DNA of 64,000 bases from NCBI RefSeq assembly GCF_030272615.1, contig NC_081406.1, positions 170,259,861 through 170,323,860 of the forward strand, given 5' to 3'. The notes below the pieces were generated by a model. The model ran no database searches. It worked only from the letters and a program-made list of their open reading frames with translations, and was not told where the DNA came from. The position numbers were made by a program, and so were the translations under genes. This DNA comes from Cryptomeria japonica. Lineage: Eukaryota; Streptophyta; Pinopsida; Cupressales; Cupressaceae. This document shows, in pieces, positions 33,001 through 45,916 of the stretch. Each line of letters opens with the position of its first letter. The stretch's first letter is position 1.

Positions 33001-33924
33001 AATGCTTTCATACACAAAAATCTAATGGTACTGATTAATTCTCAGGAAACTTGATTTACTACATTAGATACTTTGGTAGAATTACATTAACACACACAAA
33101 ACTTCTAGATATATTTCAATTAGAAAGCTTGTATGACTGTGAAGCCTGTCCCTCTCTACAGCCCATGCACACTACTCTGCGGAATGCCAAGGTTTAAAAA
33201 TCTAGACGGGTATTTGTGCATCTTTGTCTTCAGCTTTAGTGAACACCTAAGGAGCTTTAGGCTGGATTTCATCTTTTGCATCATCTATGTTCACCTTTGC
33301 ATATACCATAGGAGATTGAGCCTATTTTTCATTTTCCTACATCATCTATGTCCACAGAATGGTATTCCATGGATTCTAGCAGTGGATCCATCTCAGCATC
33401 TATGATATCAGCTTGTTCATGAAAAATTGTTGATACTCCTTTGTGCCTTCATTGGTCTGCCTATACTGCCAGTTTGAAAGCAATTTTCAATAAAAAAAAT
33501 TAACGATCCCAAAACTTCCTTTGTCAACATTCTACAAACACCTAAGAGAAAAACTTAAGGTTTCAGGAACATTCGCTGGGTTAATTAGATTAGCAAAAAT
33601 GCATCCCACGTCCAACCTTGGTTCCTTTCCTTTCTTTCTAACCAGTGTTTGATCCTTTCCTTCCCTTTCTGAATTACTATTCTGAAATCTGGAATTAGTT
33701 TTTGTTATCTTACTCAAGTTTTTTGTGGGTTCCTTGGAAGATTGGCAACAAAGTTCATTGCTTATGTAACTTTCTCCACTTCTAGATTTGAGTTGTGTGT
33801 ACATTTTGTTTATGGTATTATGCCTCTAGGAAGGTGAGTTCTTGTAATGAATAGAGCAGAGATGTTTGAGCAACTATGAAATGAACACCCAAATGAGATA
33901 ATTTCTTTGGTGGCTATTGTAGAA
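30053..33924. other. Unassigned spacer
   Basis: No protein family, RNA or long repeat is recognised. A 46-bp imperfect duplication lies at 30878-30969 (tccctcaaggcattggaaat and variant). Short AT-rich runs occur near 31500-31620. Open frames here are all under about 90 codons and have no motif. Confidence 0.4.
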
Positions 33925-34139
33925 GAAAACCTGAAAATGATGAAGAAGAGGAGCCTGTAAATAAAGGAGAAGAATCTATCTCTCATTCATTTCCACTTGT
34001 CATTGCATCACTTGTTTTTTTGCCATCCAGAAAACCTGAAAATGATGAAGAAGAGGAACTTGTAAATAAATGTGAAGAAACTATCTCTCATTCATTTCCA
34101 CTTGTCATTGCATCACTTTTCTTGTCTTTTTTGCCATCC
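33925..34139 (+). repeat. 105-bp tandem duplication that keeps a reading frame
   Basis: Two units start at 33925 and 34030 with gaaaacctgaaaatgatgaa. The period equals 35 codons. In one frame both units read KPENDEEEE, then ISHSFPLVIASL and FLPSR, without a stop across both. Upstream this frame closes within about 15 codons, so no gene can be claimed; it may be the remnant of a repeated coding exon. Confidence 0.6.
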
Positions 34140-34840
34140 AGAAATACAATTCATATCCACGGTGAAGCTCTTTAATAGGACAAAATGAGTCGGCACTCTG
34201 CTAGCTTCGAAAGGTATTGCAGTTTAGTGATAAGAAAGATTCACCATTAACTAATTAGACACGACATATTCCTTTCTTAAAAAGATCCACAAGCAGTTAA
34301 AGTTTGTAAGGCTTGGAGACAGGAATTTCTGATTGGTTTTACCCTTTCAGGTTTAGACTATGTTCAACTCTGGTAGCATAGGTTATGGTGCAACAGTTTC
34401 TATCTTTTCAATAGAAAAATATAAACTACTGACTTTGAACTATAGAAAGTCAGGGATGTGAATTTTGATAATAGTACCCACGGCATGATGCATGCCTCGA
34501 AAATTCCATTAGCCATTTGACAGTAAAAAAAGTGATAAGAATTCAGGGAACAATTACAAATTTGGCCAAACTTTGAAAGTGGGCTTTGTACAATATCTTT
34601 GATCGATAACCTCATTTACTTTTATTATTCATTTGAACCTTAGAATATATTATTTAAAAAGAACTTACAAATAATTTTATGACTTAGCAGCATAATATAT
34701 TTGTGATCCCTCAAGAAACTTGTGCAAGACCAAACTTCAATATTATTTGCTTTGTTGTTCATGTGGCTACATGAAAAACTTGCAGATTTTAGAGAATCAT
34801 AGATCTTCTATATAAAATAAGGTGTGGGGGTTCAAGATAA
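34140..34840. other. Unassigned spacer
   Basis: AT-rich, no recognisable coding or repeat structure. A minus-strand 71-codon frame at 34400-34615 has no motif. Confidence 0.4.
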
Positions 34841-34844
34841 GCAG

Positions 34845-35000
34845 GGTAGGTGATTCATTGAAATTTAGAATCCTGGCATAAAAATGAACAATGTGATGTA
34901 ACATAGGTAATTCATAGAATCCTGGCATAGAATAAACATTCTCATGGAACATAGGTGATTCATAGAATCTTGGCATAAAATAAACATTGCGATGGAACAT
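34845..35000. repeat. 49-bp repeat, three copies
   Basis: The word gaatcctggcata (third copy gaatcttggcata) recurs at 34868, 34917 and 34965, each followed by aaataaacatt-like and atggaacata-like sequence. The minus strand translates to a repeated MFH-NVY-MPGFYE pattern, which is a consequence of the repeat. Confidence 0.75.
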
Positions 35001-36461
35001 AACTTGCTTTTACATCAATCTTAAGAGAAACCTTAGCCTGGTAATGTCTACTTATTTGAAAAACATGCTTTGTCAACCAATACAAATATTATGCCAAGAT
35101 ATATTTCACATACCCTTTTCATAATTTTTGTGTTCATACCATCATTAAGGCACCCACGATAAAATACCATGAACGCTATGGTATGTCTACTTAAACAATG
35201 TTGTGTTTCAAAAACTACAAATGCAATCACAAGTGAATTTACTTAAAAGAGCTCTATGTGCACTTAATAAAGGTTATGTAAAACTATGTTGGAAGTTAAA
35301 TTTAATAAACCTGATGCATTGGTGGTCCTAAATAAAGAATAAGTCACCCAGCTTACAATGAGCCATTATTAGGAAAAAGTAACTATGAGTAGCTCCAATT
35401 CCTTGGCTCTGAGCCTATTCATTGCCTCTTTGTAAACATTGTCAATAGGAAAACTTACAGTTATAGAAATTCGATAGGGCATGGAATGATATATGCCTAT
35501 TATTAGTTCCTGCCAGGGAACTATTGGGAAGGCTCCAAACATAAACAATGATTAATGTTTAACTGTTCCACCAATCATATTGCAAGATTTGTTGCATAAA
35601 TTTCATTTCAAATATATGCAATGTAGAAGTTGCATGTCTTTTACCCTCACTTCTGATGAAATTTTTTATGGCTTTTCACCTACTGATCTTTGCTACCCCA
35701 ATGGAAGCAAATACGGAGAGAACTTCAAAAATCTTGAAAGTGAGCAAAGATTATCTATTGAGTCAATCCTTGAATGGAAAGGTGCATTAGAGACCGTTGC
35801 TAGCATACTTGTTTGTTGTTGCAGTGATTATTCCTGGTAATCTTCCACCTCAGTATGTTTTTAATTTTTTGGCTTGTATATTTTGATGCTGTGCATGATC
35901 AATGAAAGTCGTCAATAGCATGTTGTGGCTGATTTCTTTAGTCTATCTTATTTGCATAATAAATTGTGTAACTACAGTATTCTTGGTACTTGATGCTCAG
36001 ATTAGCTGAGCTTCTTCACCACTTTTCCTTCTATTAACTACGGTTTTTCTGTTTGTTTCCTTTTAGGTTTGTTTTCATGCTTTCATCACTAGTTAGCCGA
36101 TAGGCTATATGTTGTGCTTGAAATTAACTTCCAATTGGCGTGTTCAAAACCTCAAGCTTGAAAACACTGAAAAAATCTAATTTCTCCCACCTGTTAGTGT
36201 AACCGACATACTCCACAAACCATTACTCTGTAAGGGCAATTCAATTCGAAATGTAGATACCCATTAACATTGAAACAAAAATCAAGCTGCGGATTGCAAC
36301 ATATGGATTAAATTCTGTTAACCACGCACCCCTAAAGACCACTCTACGTATCTTCAACTAATGCAGACCTGTATTCTTCAAAATGTGGAATCACAAGGGA
36401 AAACAGTCCATTCTTTCATTGTTCACATGCACAACTTTTCGTAATAAGCTTATTTATATGT
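35001..36461. other. Unassigned spacer with one uncertain ORF
   Basis: A plus-strand frame of 86 codons (35580-35840, starting MQDLLHKFHFKY) matches nothing I recognise and is short enough to be chance. The remainder is AT-rich with no repeat or RNA feature visible. Confidence 0.35.
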
Positions 36462-36800
36462 ATGTTAAGTGCTGAAGTTCAGAGGATGCTCAAAAAGGCT
36501 TTGATTACATTAAAGAAAAGACAACGTCTCGTGGAATATGATTGTTGCACAGAGCAGAAGACATGGGTTTTTTCACGAGGCGATAAGTTCACATTTTCTA
36601 ACATAGTCCCGACCTCTTCCAAAGTGGGAATTCTAGAACAGGGTATGGACATCCATCAAAGCATAATAGAAGTGGGATTTTTGTCAGATATTTTAATTGG
36701 AATTGATCTGGTAGACATGTATCAGCAGAGAAGATCAAGAAGAATAGGACTGCATAGTTACGCTGCTGAAATCCCTTCATTAATTGCTTCTAACCTTGGA
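36462..36800 (+). pseudogene. PPR protein gene fragment A
   Basis: An open frame from 36462 carries the pattern of plant PLS-type pentatricopeptide repeats in its second half: DKFTFSNIVPTSSKVGILEQ, GMDIHQSIIEVGFLSDILIG and DLVDMYQQ. These match the L and S motifs of organelle RNA-editing or processing factors. After DMYQQ the frame shifts (the next frame reads AEKIKKN, expected for a continuing repeat). Upstream codons do not resemble a repeat. Normal family members have many such repeats and hundreds of residues, so this is a truncated pseudogene. Confidence 0.65.
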
Positions 36801-38207
36801 AACCTTCAACCATGTTGCCAGAAATTTCCTCACACGCCTACAAAAATTAGGTGAACGTGCCATGATTCTGCTCAAAATAACAGAGGAAACCTTGTTTATG
36901 AAATTCAAAATCAGTTGCCTTTATGGAGGTGGTAAGTCCTCCTTGCATGATTTAGTATTTTTTTTATTGCTTTAAAGATATGGTGGAAATTGCTTAGGCT
37001 TTTTACACTCTATAACTGATTGGGCAGAGTCAATTATTGGCTTTGCCACAGAGAAGTTTTATAAGACATTTGTCATTTGGTCATGATTAGGCAGAGTTTG
37101 CTGATGGCATTGCCACTGAAGATCTGTTACACTTATAACTGTTTGCTCTTTATGCTGGGTGTGAACTCATAACCATTTTGTCACTTTTATGAACCTGGAG
37201 GCAATTCACTTAGATTTCAGCTGTATTTATCACTTAGATGTGGGTCAGTAGTGCTTTAGCCACCTTTTCATCATGTTTGGCACTAATTTTGGGTGGCTTT
37301 GCCATTCAATTTGTGCACCTCCTTAAGACTATTTGTTTATATTGCTTGCTACCATGCTTTCAATTTGACATGTTTTAAAGAGCTTTGGTATAGTTTTTAT
37401 TAGCTTGAACGACAGAAAGGTGAGCCATGTTTGGTCTGATTTATTTCCTTGAAAGGTAGGTGCTGATCTCTAATGATATAGCCAATGTTTAATTTTTCAG
37501 GTGGAGTTTGAATGGCCATGCCAATCAAAACGTGTACCATGTGTGGTTCCCTTCCTTGGATCTAAGGTTTTCAGGTTAGCCAATCAATTATAAAGTAAAC
37601 ACATGGAAATTTTGATCATACAATTTGCTATTAAAGGTAGACATGCTGATGCTCAAATCCCCTTTAAAAGAAAGTTTAAAGAAAGACAACAAAGTTTGGA
37701 ATAGATTAGAGATTATCCCATGGGTTTGGTGCAGAGGAGCCCGTATATTATTTCTCCTTTTCCTTTGCTCATACGGTAGCTGCATCTTGGCTTCTTTGCA
37801 TCTAGTGGCATATATAACGTTTCAGATATTTTTTAACATATATCTTCTATGTACATGTACTTGCATATATTGCTTTTCAGTTTTCACCTTTGGGCATAAT
37901 TATCTCTTTCCATTTTTCTTAAAAAGAACTCATTTACTGCAATCCTCTGTCTCAAAATTTCAGGTTGCATGGATTGAAAGCAACTAAGTAAAAACCTGAA
38001 ATTCAAATCTATGGTTTTAGTAGGTGTCTTGTGGGAATCAACAGAGAAGATTGGATTGTAATTCTAACTACCTCAGATGGTTCCATAGATTCATTGTTCG
38101 ATATACCAAAAGCTAAATTTAGACTAGTAAGGTCCAATATTAATAGTAGTGCGTAGTGCTGGTCTTTGATGAGTCAAAGCTTTGTTCATTATGTTGATGT
38201 TTATAGC
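36801..38207. other. Spacer between PPR fragments
   Basis: No PPR motif or other domain recognised in 1.4 kb. T-rich, with loosely repeated phrases about ggctttgcca (near 37040, 37110, 37300) that suggest old local duplication. Plant PPR genes usually lack introns, so the gap more likely reflects separate fragments or an insertion. Confidence 0.4.
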
Positions 38208-38760
38208 AATTGGCAGGTTTAAATCCAGGTTCTTCAACTTTTTTCACTATGCTCCCATCGTGTGCCAAAATGAGAGCTTTAGAACAGGGTATAGGCATCC
38301 ATCAAAACATAAATGAAATTTGATTTTTCTTGGATGTTGTAGTTGCAAGTTCCCTGGCGCCATGTATGCAAAATGTAGAAACATAGAAAAGGCATGTGGT
38401 CTCATGGACTGCAATGATTGCAGGCTATCCACAGAATGCTTTTGTTGAAAAGGCCTTCGAAACTTATAAGAAAATGCAGTTGGCAAGCGTAAAGCCAGAC
38501 TCTACAAACTTTGCCAGCATCCTCTCAGCCTATGCCAAAATGGGAGCTTTAGAACATGGCATGAGCATCCATCAAAGCATAAAAGAAAATAGAATTTCAT
38601 CAGCTGTTGTAGTTGTAAGTGCCCCGGTAGATATATGGTAATTGCAGAAGTATACACAAGGCACGTGGATTGTTTGACAAAATGTCTCAAAGGAATGTGA
38701 TCTCATGGAATGCTTTGATTGGGGACTTTTATCAAACTAATCAACTTGGAGATTTTAGAA
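38208..38760 (+). pseudogene. PPR protein gene fragment B
   Basis: Clear pentatricopeptide repeats spread over shifted frames. The first part reads LNPGSSTFFTMLPSCAKMRA and LEQGIGIHQNINEI, then a stop; a shifted frame reads MYAKCRNIEKA. From about 38391 come VVSWTAMIAGYPQNAFVEKA, MQLASVKPDSTNFASILSAY and AKMGALEHGMSIHQSIKEN. A further shift near 38636 gives GNCRSIHKARGLFDKM and QRNVISWNALIGDF. The motif order is that of PLS-class PPR proteins, which bind organelle RNA. At least one stop and two or three frameshifts make it a pseudogene. Confidence 0.8.
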
Positions 38761-41700
38761 GATATTGGAACCAAAATATCATATCGTAATAAGATTTAAT
38801 ATAGACAAACGCTGTAAAAACCATCCCAAATGAGGATCACAAGGTATGATTCACTTATTGTTCATTTTTTTTTTGTTTCATGCAGCTAGTTGAAACCGTA
38901 ACATCCAGACCATTTGCAAAGACAGCGATCCCTACAGCAAGGTGAACGAAAAACAAATATAAAGGGGAATGGGTTAGATTTATTAAATGCTGAAGTGTTC
39001 GGATTGTGACATAAAAAGCTGCTGATTAAAACAACACAAAATTAGTAGTTCCATGCTGCAGAGTCTCTGTCCAGTATCATTTAATTGATTCGATTAAAAA
39101 ATGGGCTATTAGATAAGACACAAAACAGTAGCTTTAATTATAGTCCCTCTATGTAGGGGCAAGTACATAGGTCTAATAGAGAAGATATTAGGATAACCTG
39201 TCTTACTGAAATATTCGTTTCCCAAAATAGGGGAATAAAACTCTCGATCAGCGAGAGATTGATGAACAGTATGATCCCTACTGCCCTATATTTTACATAA
39301 ATTACACTGTTCATATACATCTGTGGGTCAACAAGAGATTGATCGCTTTTATTTGCTCACCTTTCAAAAATGATTTTTTTTTAATCAAAGCCAAGGCATA
39401 CTAATGTGGTAGTGGGCTGTGGAAAACAACTCAACCATTCAATTCCGCTGTCAAGGATATCATTTTCATTCAAATCAAATAATAAACAAAGGTTACTTGA
39501 CCAAAAAATTCAATCCAAGACAAGGTTTACTCAGTCTTGAAGCTTTGCCAATTAGGAATCTGCACTTGCAATGCTGCGAATCATATATTATGTGAAACAA
39601 AGGTTACTTGACCAAAAAATTCAATCCAAAACAAGATTTATGCAGTCTTTAGTGAAAAGGAAGCTGACACAATTGGTAGCAATACTTTAATCTAGGTTAT
39701 TGCCATAGACATCAGTCTTTAGTGAATTTTCTTTGCTTCACTTATTAGCCAAGTCGTTCATCCATGTACATGGACTGTAGTCTTTCGTAGATTATTTCAT
39801 TCCTTGACCTAATACTGTCTGGTTAAAGGAAAAATTGATCCAACCATGTAGTATTTTTAATGCAATATGAATTTTGTTGGTTGAACTTTCTTTTTGTCAA
39901 GAAGTTAGAAGTTGTAATACATTTGGGAGAGGATCTAGCACTTGGTTATAATATTAAATCCCCCACAATATGTCTTCATCAAGTTCTAAGTCCAGTAAAA
40001 GAAAGTGGAAGTTCTAGATAAAGAATTGGCATCAAGTTCAACTAGAAGATTTGGCAACAGATTGACAAAGGACTAGATTGGCAAATGCACAATCATTTTA
40101 TAGACAGTTACAACCACAAAGGAATATTAAGACACAATTCATGAAGCAAGCGAACAGGGGAGTAATCTATATATAAAACATGGTTGAATTAGAAATTCAT
40201 TTCACAAATAATTAACAATGCATACAATACTATGAAAAGGTAAGAGTGGTTCATAATGGGGTAGTTAACAAATTTTTCAATCAGCCCATGTCGAACCTCC
40301 CTTCAGGGATGTATAATTGAGGTTGTCTAAAAATATCAAATATAGATGTCGTTTCTAAGGAGGATAGGGCAATGAATGATATGGTGAGATCAAGGAAGAA
40401 CTTCCCTCCTAGGGTCCTTCACTTATGTTGATTTCTTTTGACAGTTTTTGTCATAGACTAGAGCCATTTAAATTGTATCGATTCACCAATTAGTACAACA
40501 CAGAATAAGCTCATGTTTAGACTGTCGGTAAGCATTAGGATGAGTTAAGTACACAGCCAACAACTTCCTTACAAGTTTTACTTTACTTCAACATTTAAAT
40601 AACTTAAAGAAAACAAAAAGAAAGGAAAAAGAGGAATATAGAAAATGCATGAAGTGCGCCATGATGGTTACAAATTTAATTTCTTTATTAATTTTTCACA
40701 AATGACACAAAAGAAGTGTGTTCTAGCAGCCAAGCACTGCAAATACAAAATATATGGATTATAATTCAAGCAAAATTCAGGAAAATGTCAAAATAATATA
40801 AAATGAAGATTAGAAAGTTTGAAGGTAAATATATACACACCATACATTCATGTAAAATTCTTCATTGTCGCTAGGTTGAGCCAAAGTATAGTGCACCCTA
40901 GCTGCACTTAATTTGATCTTTTGATGGATTGAATGCAGCTTCTTATGAGACCAATAGCATGATGATAAGATTGATATGATAAATGATGAAATAGATAGAA
41001 TGATGATGTGATGAGGATATGTTAAAGGAAGATCAGATTAAAAAATTGAAAATTATAAGGTGTGGAAGAAGACCGAAATAGAAAATTGGACAACATAACA
41101 TTATGATGAAAAAAGATGTATAAATAGGCTGAGATGCCTTTGTTTTATAAAATTCCCAAGAGGCACAATCAATGGCTAGGATAGATTAATCAATGAATGG
41201 TAAAGAATGAATGAGGATTTTGGTTTAGAGTAAAAGTTGTAGTCATGTTACAATTTTCAAATGATTGTTAAGAGCTACCATTATGAGGTGGAAACATCTT
41301 TATGTGAATGGATAGGAGTAAGAGATTTAGTGTATGAAAAGAATAAATGGAATGCAATAGTAGTTTGATTTTTAGGAAGTGCCTAGTTTCGATAAATCTG
41401 GATAGAGCTTTAGTTAAACATGTGAAGGGAATAAGGTGGGACATTTATCATATGACTCTGAATTTAGATTATAATCCATGCAAACACATTTATGGGCTAG
41501 GATGGAATGAACAAGGATAAAGAGATAAAAGTGAATTGTGAAATTAATTAAATAAATAATAAATATTTGTCCAGTTAATGGTATTAAGTAATGAAAAATA
41601 CAAGTGAATGAATAATAGTATTTATTTAAATCTATATTAATAATCAGTTAGGAAAATAATGAATATCTATTTAATTAATGGCTTAGAATAGGCTAAGATT

Positions 41701-41953
41701 AGGTGTGGTTTGGTATGGACAAATATTAGGTGTATACATCTTGTAAAATTATGGTGTTAGATATAGTCTCCCTAATGCTGTTTTCATAGCTCCTGTTGGG
41801 ATTGTAAAAAAATTAGCTTTTGTTGCTCCTGTTTTACCTTCTAGAAACCTTTTGAAAAACTCGTAAGTTCAAAAATTCTAGATCCTACATACCTGTGTTC
41901 AGATCTTCTAATTTCACTTTGACTTATTACTCACAATTAATCTTTTTTATGTT
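38761..41953. other. Unassigned AT-rich spacer
   Basis: About 3.2 kb with no gene recognised. A direct duplication (offset 111 bp) of acaaaggttacttgaccaaa sits at 39486 and 39597. The sequence turns into family R at about 41954, where it begins to align with 57694. Confidence 0.4.
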
Positions 41954-44337
41954 AGAGATCTTTGGTAGCCCCATATGTGATGAATTCCTATTAGTTTAAG
42001 AGAAGACAACCAACTAGAAACAACTAGAAGAATGTAAGCAGCAAGAAGAACATGCATAGAATTTGATGACTAATGAAAAGAGAGAATTAATGGATTCTCT
42101 CTTTCATGGAGAGGAAATGAGGATTTTGAGGAAGAGAGAAAAGAGTTTCATTTATGGTATAAAAGAGAATAATATAAAAAAGGAGTTGTCTAATGAACAA
42201 AATTACTTTGAGCTTTGAAACGAAGGCCACACCACGAAATATGTAATGGAAAGGATGTCTAAATGGCATAATGTGGAGGAAGGAGGACTTGTGGGGAATT
42301 TTTGTTGCCTTAACTTTATTTATGTTTTTAGAGATATATGTGTAGGTGCAATAGGAGGTGGTATGAGTGCGGCAAAGAGCAATAATAGTTTTTCATGGAT
42401 GAGGAGCTCTAAAATCACAAGGTGTTGAGAAAAGAGAAAGAAAACCAATTGGCAAAGGAGGAGGATCTCTATTGCAACAAGAGTCTAGAAGCAAAAGAAG
42501 TAGAAATAGAGTGATTTGCAAAGGTATATGTAATGTCACTTATAAGACTTTACAGTTTGATGAGACAATTACGTTTATGTCTCTTTGGACTTTTCGGAAC
42601 TAGCAAGTTTGGATGCCAATTCAGAATTTTTTTTGGATGCAATTCTTCTATGAATATTTTGAAAAAATCCACATTGTTTTTTATTTTTTATTTTAGGCTT
42701 TTGTAGATTTTTTAGATTTTTTTGTTTTCTTTATGGACTTTTGTGGCCTTTTTGATTTAGCTGTTTTATTCTGGAGGCCACCATTCGGCAAATTTGAGAT
42801 TCATGGATCACTTGCAGAGGATAGGGATCATGACATGTAGATGAAGGGATACTTTGATGTTTACTTGGAGAGGGATCATGAGGAGCAAGCATCAAGACGA
42901 GGATTGGGATTATGGTATGGGGATGAATGGATGTTTTGATCTCAACATGGAATAGGATCATGTGGTGGAGTGGGGATATCTTGATCTTTATGTGGAATAA
43001 TATCATTAGATGGGATGGAAAGGATGAATTGTTCTTGGGATGGAGGATTGTCATTACATCTCGATGTTGATAAGGAAGGAGATTATGACATGGATTTGGA
43101 TCTTGAGATGGAAGGTGGTCATATGATGGGTTAGAAAAGAAAGTATTTTGAGGTGGAGGAATATCATTGGATTGGATGAGAGTGACACATTGATCCTAAT
43201 AAGAAAAGGGACCATGGAATTTGATGGAAAGGGTATTTGGGTCATGATTTGTAGTGGGATAATTTGATGGTGCTGGAGGGATGCCTTTATTTTTATTATG
43301 AGATGGAGTGAATGGGACACCTTTATCTTGACATGAAAGAGTATCATTGGATGAAGTACATGTTAAAATTTTCTCTTGACTTGGAAAGGGATCTATGCAA
43401 ACACGCTTTGGGTTAGGGGATTGGCATATTTGGACTTGTCCAAAATTTAATGGATTGAGGTCATTTCTTTTGTGAAACGGTAGTACCAGCAAGGTGTTAG
43501 AGGATGACATGCCGACATGGAGTTAGATGATGTGGGGTTGTTGGATGATGGATTTGGTCTCATGATTTGCAACGGTTGCAATCTTGTGGAAGATTGATTC
43601 TCATAAGTTCAAAGAATTTCATGATCATTTCTCTATTTTCTTGGAACAAGTCTTGTAGTTTCTAATCAAGGGGTTGCAATTTACTTGCTATGGATAGTGT
43701 GGTTGGGGATGAATGCTCGATAGACTCCTTTGGTTGGGTGGATGGAGGGATAGGAAATTCATGAGGTTTTGGGGATTTGATTTTGTCTTGGTTTAATGAG
43801 GATGGAGGTCTATGTATGGCAAGGGGAGAATGAACAACTTTGTTTAGAAGTGGGGATTCAGTTACGTTTGCTAATAGCCCTTGGTCAATTTCATGAAGAA
43901 GGGACTTGGAGGATGGGGATGATGTAGATTTATAGGATTGAGATGGAGGGATTTTATATTTTGAGGACTAGGATCATATTAAGGTTTAGAATTATGGCTT
44001 CGATGAATGTTTTGGATTCGGGAGTTAAGTTTTAGGCTTTTGTGGAAGATTATGATTACTAATGGATTGATATCATGGATTGGGGGATTAGGATTAAGGA
44101 TTGGAGTATTAGGATTATGGATTGGGGGATTAAGTTAAGAATTAGTATTATAGATTGGAGGCTTAGGATTATGGATTGAGGGATTTTTAGCATTATAACA
44201 TGGAGGATTATAGGACATGGAATTTAGATGATGGGGAAGGTCGGAGAATATTTACTAGCTTGATGGTATGAAGCTTTTGAAGGCCTTCATTATCATTATA
44301 CAAATCATCATCGTCAACATCTCATTGTTATCCTAGT

Positions 44338-44580
44338 CATCATCATCATCACCATCATTGTATCATCACATTATCATCAACATCATTGTTATCATCACCA
44401 CCATAATCACCACCACCAACACCACCCAAACCACATCCACCATCACCATCATCATCGTCATGATTACCACCACCATTATCATCATCACCATAATCAAAAC
44501 CACCACTATCATCATCATCATCATCATCATCATCATGATCATGATCATGATCATGATCATCATCATCGTCATCATTGTCG

Positions 44581-44612
<32 letters not shown>

Positions 44613-44766
44613 GTCATCATCGTCATCATCATCATCATCTCCACCACCACTAGTATCAACAACATATTCATCATCATTATCATCAACATTATGATCGACA
44701 TTAACATAAACATTAGCATCATCATCATAATCATCATCATCATCATCGTCATCATCGTCGTCATCG

Positions 44767-44803
<37 letters not shown>

Positions 44804-45023
44804 TATCATCATCATCATCACCACCACCACTATCATCATCATAATTATGATGATGATCATCACCATCATCATCATCATCACCACCACCACCATCATCATC
44901 ACCATTAGCATCGTCATCATGATTATCATCATCACCATCATCATCACCATTATCATCATCATAGCCATCACCACCACGAATACCACCACGACCACCACCA
45001 CCACGACCACCACCACCATCATT
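44338..45023. repeat. Compound CAT trinucleotide tract, copy X
   Basis: Nearly 690 bp of CAT/CAC/CGT/TAT triplets in strict three-base phase. Because the phase is kept, several frames stay open for over 220 codons (poly-Ile/Thr on plus, poly-Asp and poly-Met/Val on minus). None has flanking coding sequence, so these are not genes. Related tracts are at 59099-59768 and 62354-62890. Confidence 0.9.
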
Positions 45024-45029
45024 GATGAT

Positions 45030-45916
45030 AGCCAAAAATTCTCAACTAGGCTTCTATGGAGGGTAAGATCAGTTGTAACTGTATGTAGGAGAGACACAAC
45101 CAGCAACAGGTTTTAGTAGAGGTTTAATCGGTAAGGTTAAAGCAACCTGCAAGTAGCAAGGGAGGAGAAGTGTAGAAGTGAATTGGTGGTGTTTAAGCCA
45201 GCCATAGGATATCTTAGATTGATGTGGTCGTGAATGGGTTGCAAAGAAGATCCTGCAAGCGCAGAACAGAGTACGGTGGAACCAGTAAGCTGAGTAACTA
45301 GTAGTCAAGTGCAAAGTCTGTCAGATGAACAACCGATAGAGCTTGAGTCGACAAGTGAGCAACAACAGGAGAAGGTGAGCAGAGAGAGATGAGAAGAAGG
45401 AAGGAGAGGACATAAAACTAACAGAGAACAAAATAGAGACAAAGTGACAGAAGAAAGAGGAGGAGACAACCGGTAAGGCAGAGCAGAAGTGAAACCGGTA
45501 GGGTGAAGAATACACAGTGGTTACAAGACTCACTTGTAACCAGATTATTACATTTGTATTTGATAATGATTCATTGTAGATCATTGAGTTGGTTTTCGGT
45601 GCAGGGGTTGTAACTCCTTTGGGTTGGTGCCCATAAACAACAGGGGTTGTAGCTCCTTTGGGTTGGTGCCCATAAATTGCAGGAGTGGTACTCCTTGGGT
45701 TGGTGCCTTAAATGTTGTAACCAAAGCGTTTCATTGTGAGGCTGGATTGGAGCAGTAGACTCAAACAACATTTCTCACCGAGGTTTTCCCCATCTTCGGT
45801 TTTCCTCGTATATACCAATGTCATGTGATGTGCATTTGTGTGTGCTTGTTTTATGATATCTTTCCTTCTCTTATCGGCAAGTTAAGTTGGCATTAGGATT
45901 GGTAACCGGTAATCTC
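45030..45916 (+). repeat. LTR-like segment of family R, copy X
   Basis: Begins after gccaaaaattctcaactagg and includes tgtatgtaggagagacacaacc. Three imperfect units of about 40 bp (45601-45710) follow, centred on ctttgggttggtgcccataa, then ccgaggttttccccatc. The last words and the CCCCCTCT-type stretch in other copies resemble the 3' ends of plant Ty1/copia LTRs. Proof by paired LTRs of one element is lacking. It ends at 45916 inside the shared word ctctcttaggat. Confidence 0.5.

Larger units (their letters stand above)
41954..45916 (+). repeat. Family R repeat, copy X
   Basis: The longest copy of a modular repeat that recurs at 56138, 57694 and 61816. From left: interior (41954-44337) starting agagatctttggtagcccc, with degenerate tandem units (42830-43400 about 45-63 bp each; 44050-44200 about 22 bp, ggattatggattgggg type); the CAT tract (44338-45023); an LTR-like segment (45030-45916). 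It is cut at 45916 where the gypsy protease fragment starts. Other copies continue past this point into a leader. No pol gene is visible, so if it is an LTR element it is a non-autonomous one. Confidence 0.65.

Noticed and set aside
35580-35840. 86-codon plus-strand ORF as a small gene
   Set aside because: No family resemblance, promoter or repeat context; left as uncertain within the spacer.
44355-45116. Long open frames of 226-252 codons (poly-Asp, poly-Ile/Thr, poly-Met/Val) in the CAT tracts, also at 59107-59862 and 62372-62976
   Set aside because: They arise because the tract varies in whole triplets; no frame extends into non-repeat coding sequence and no domain is present.
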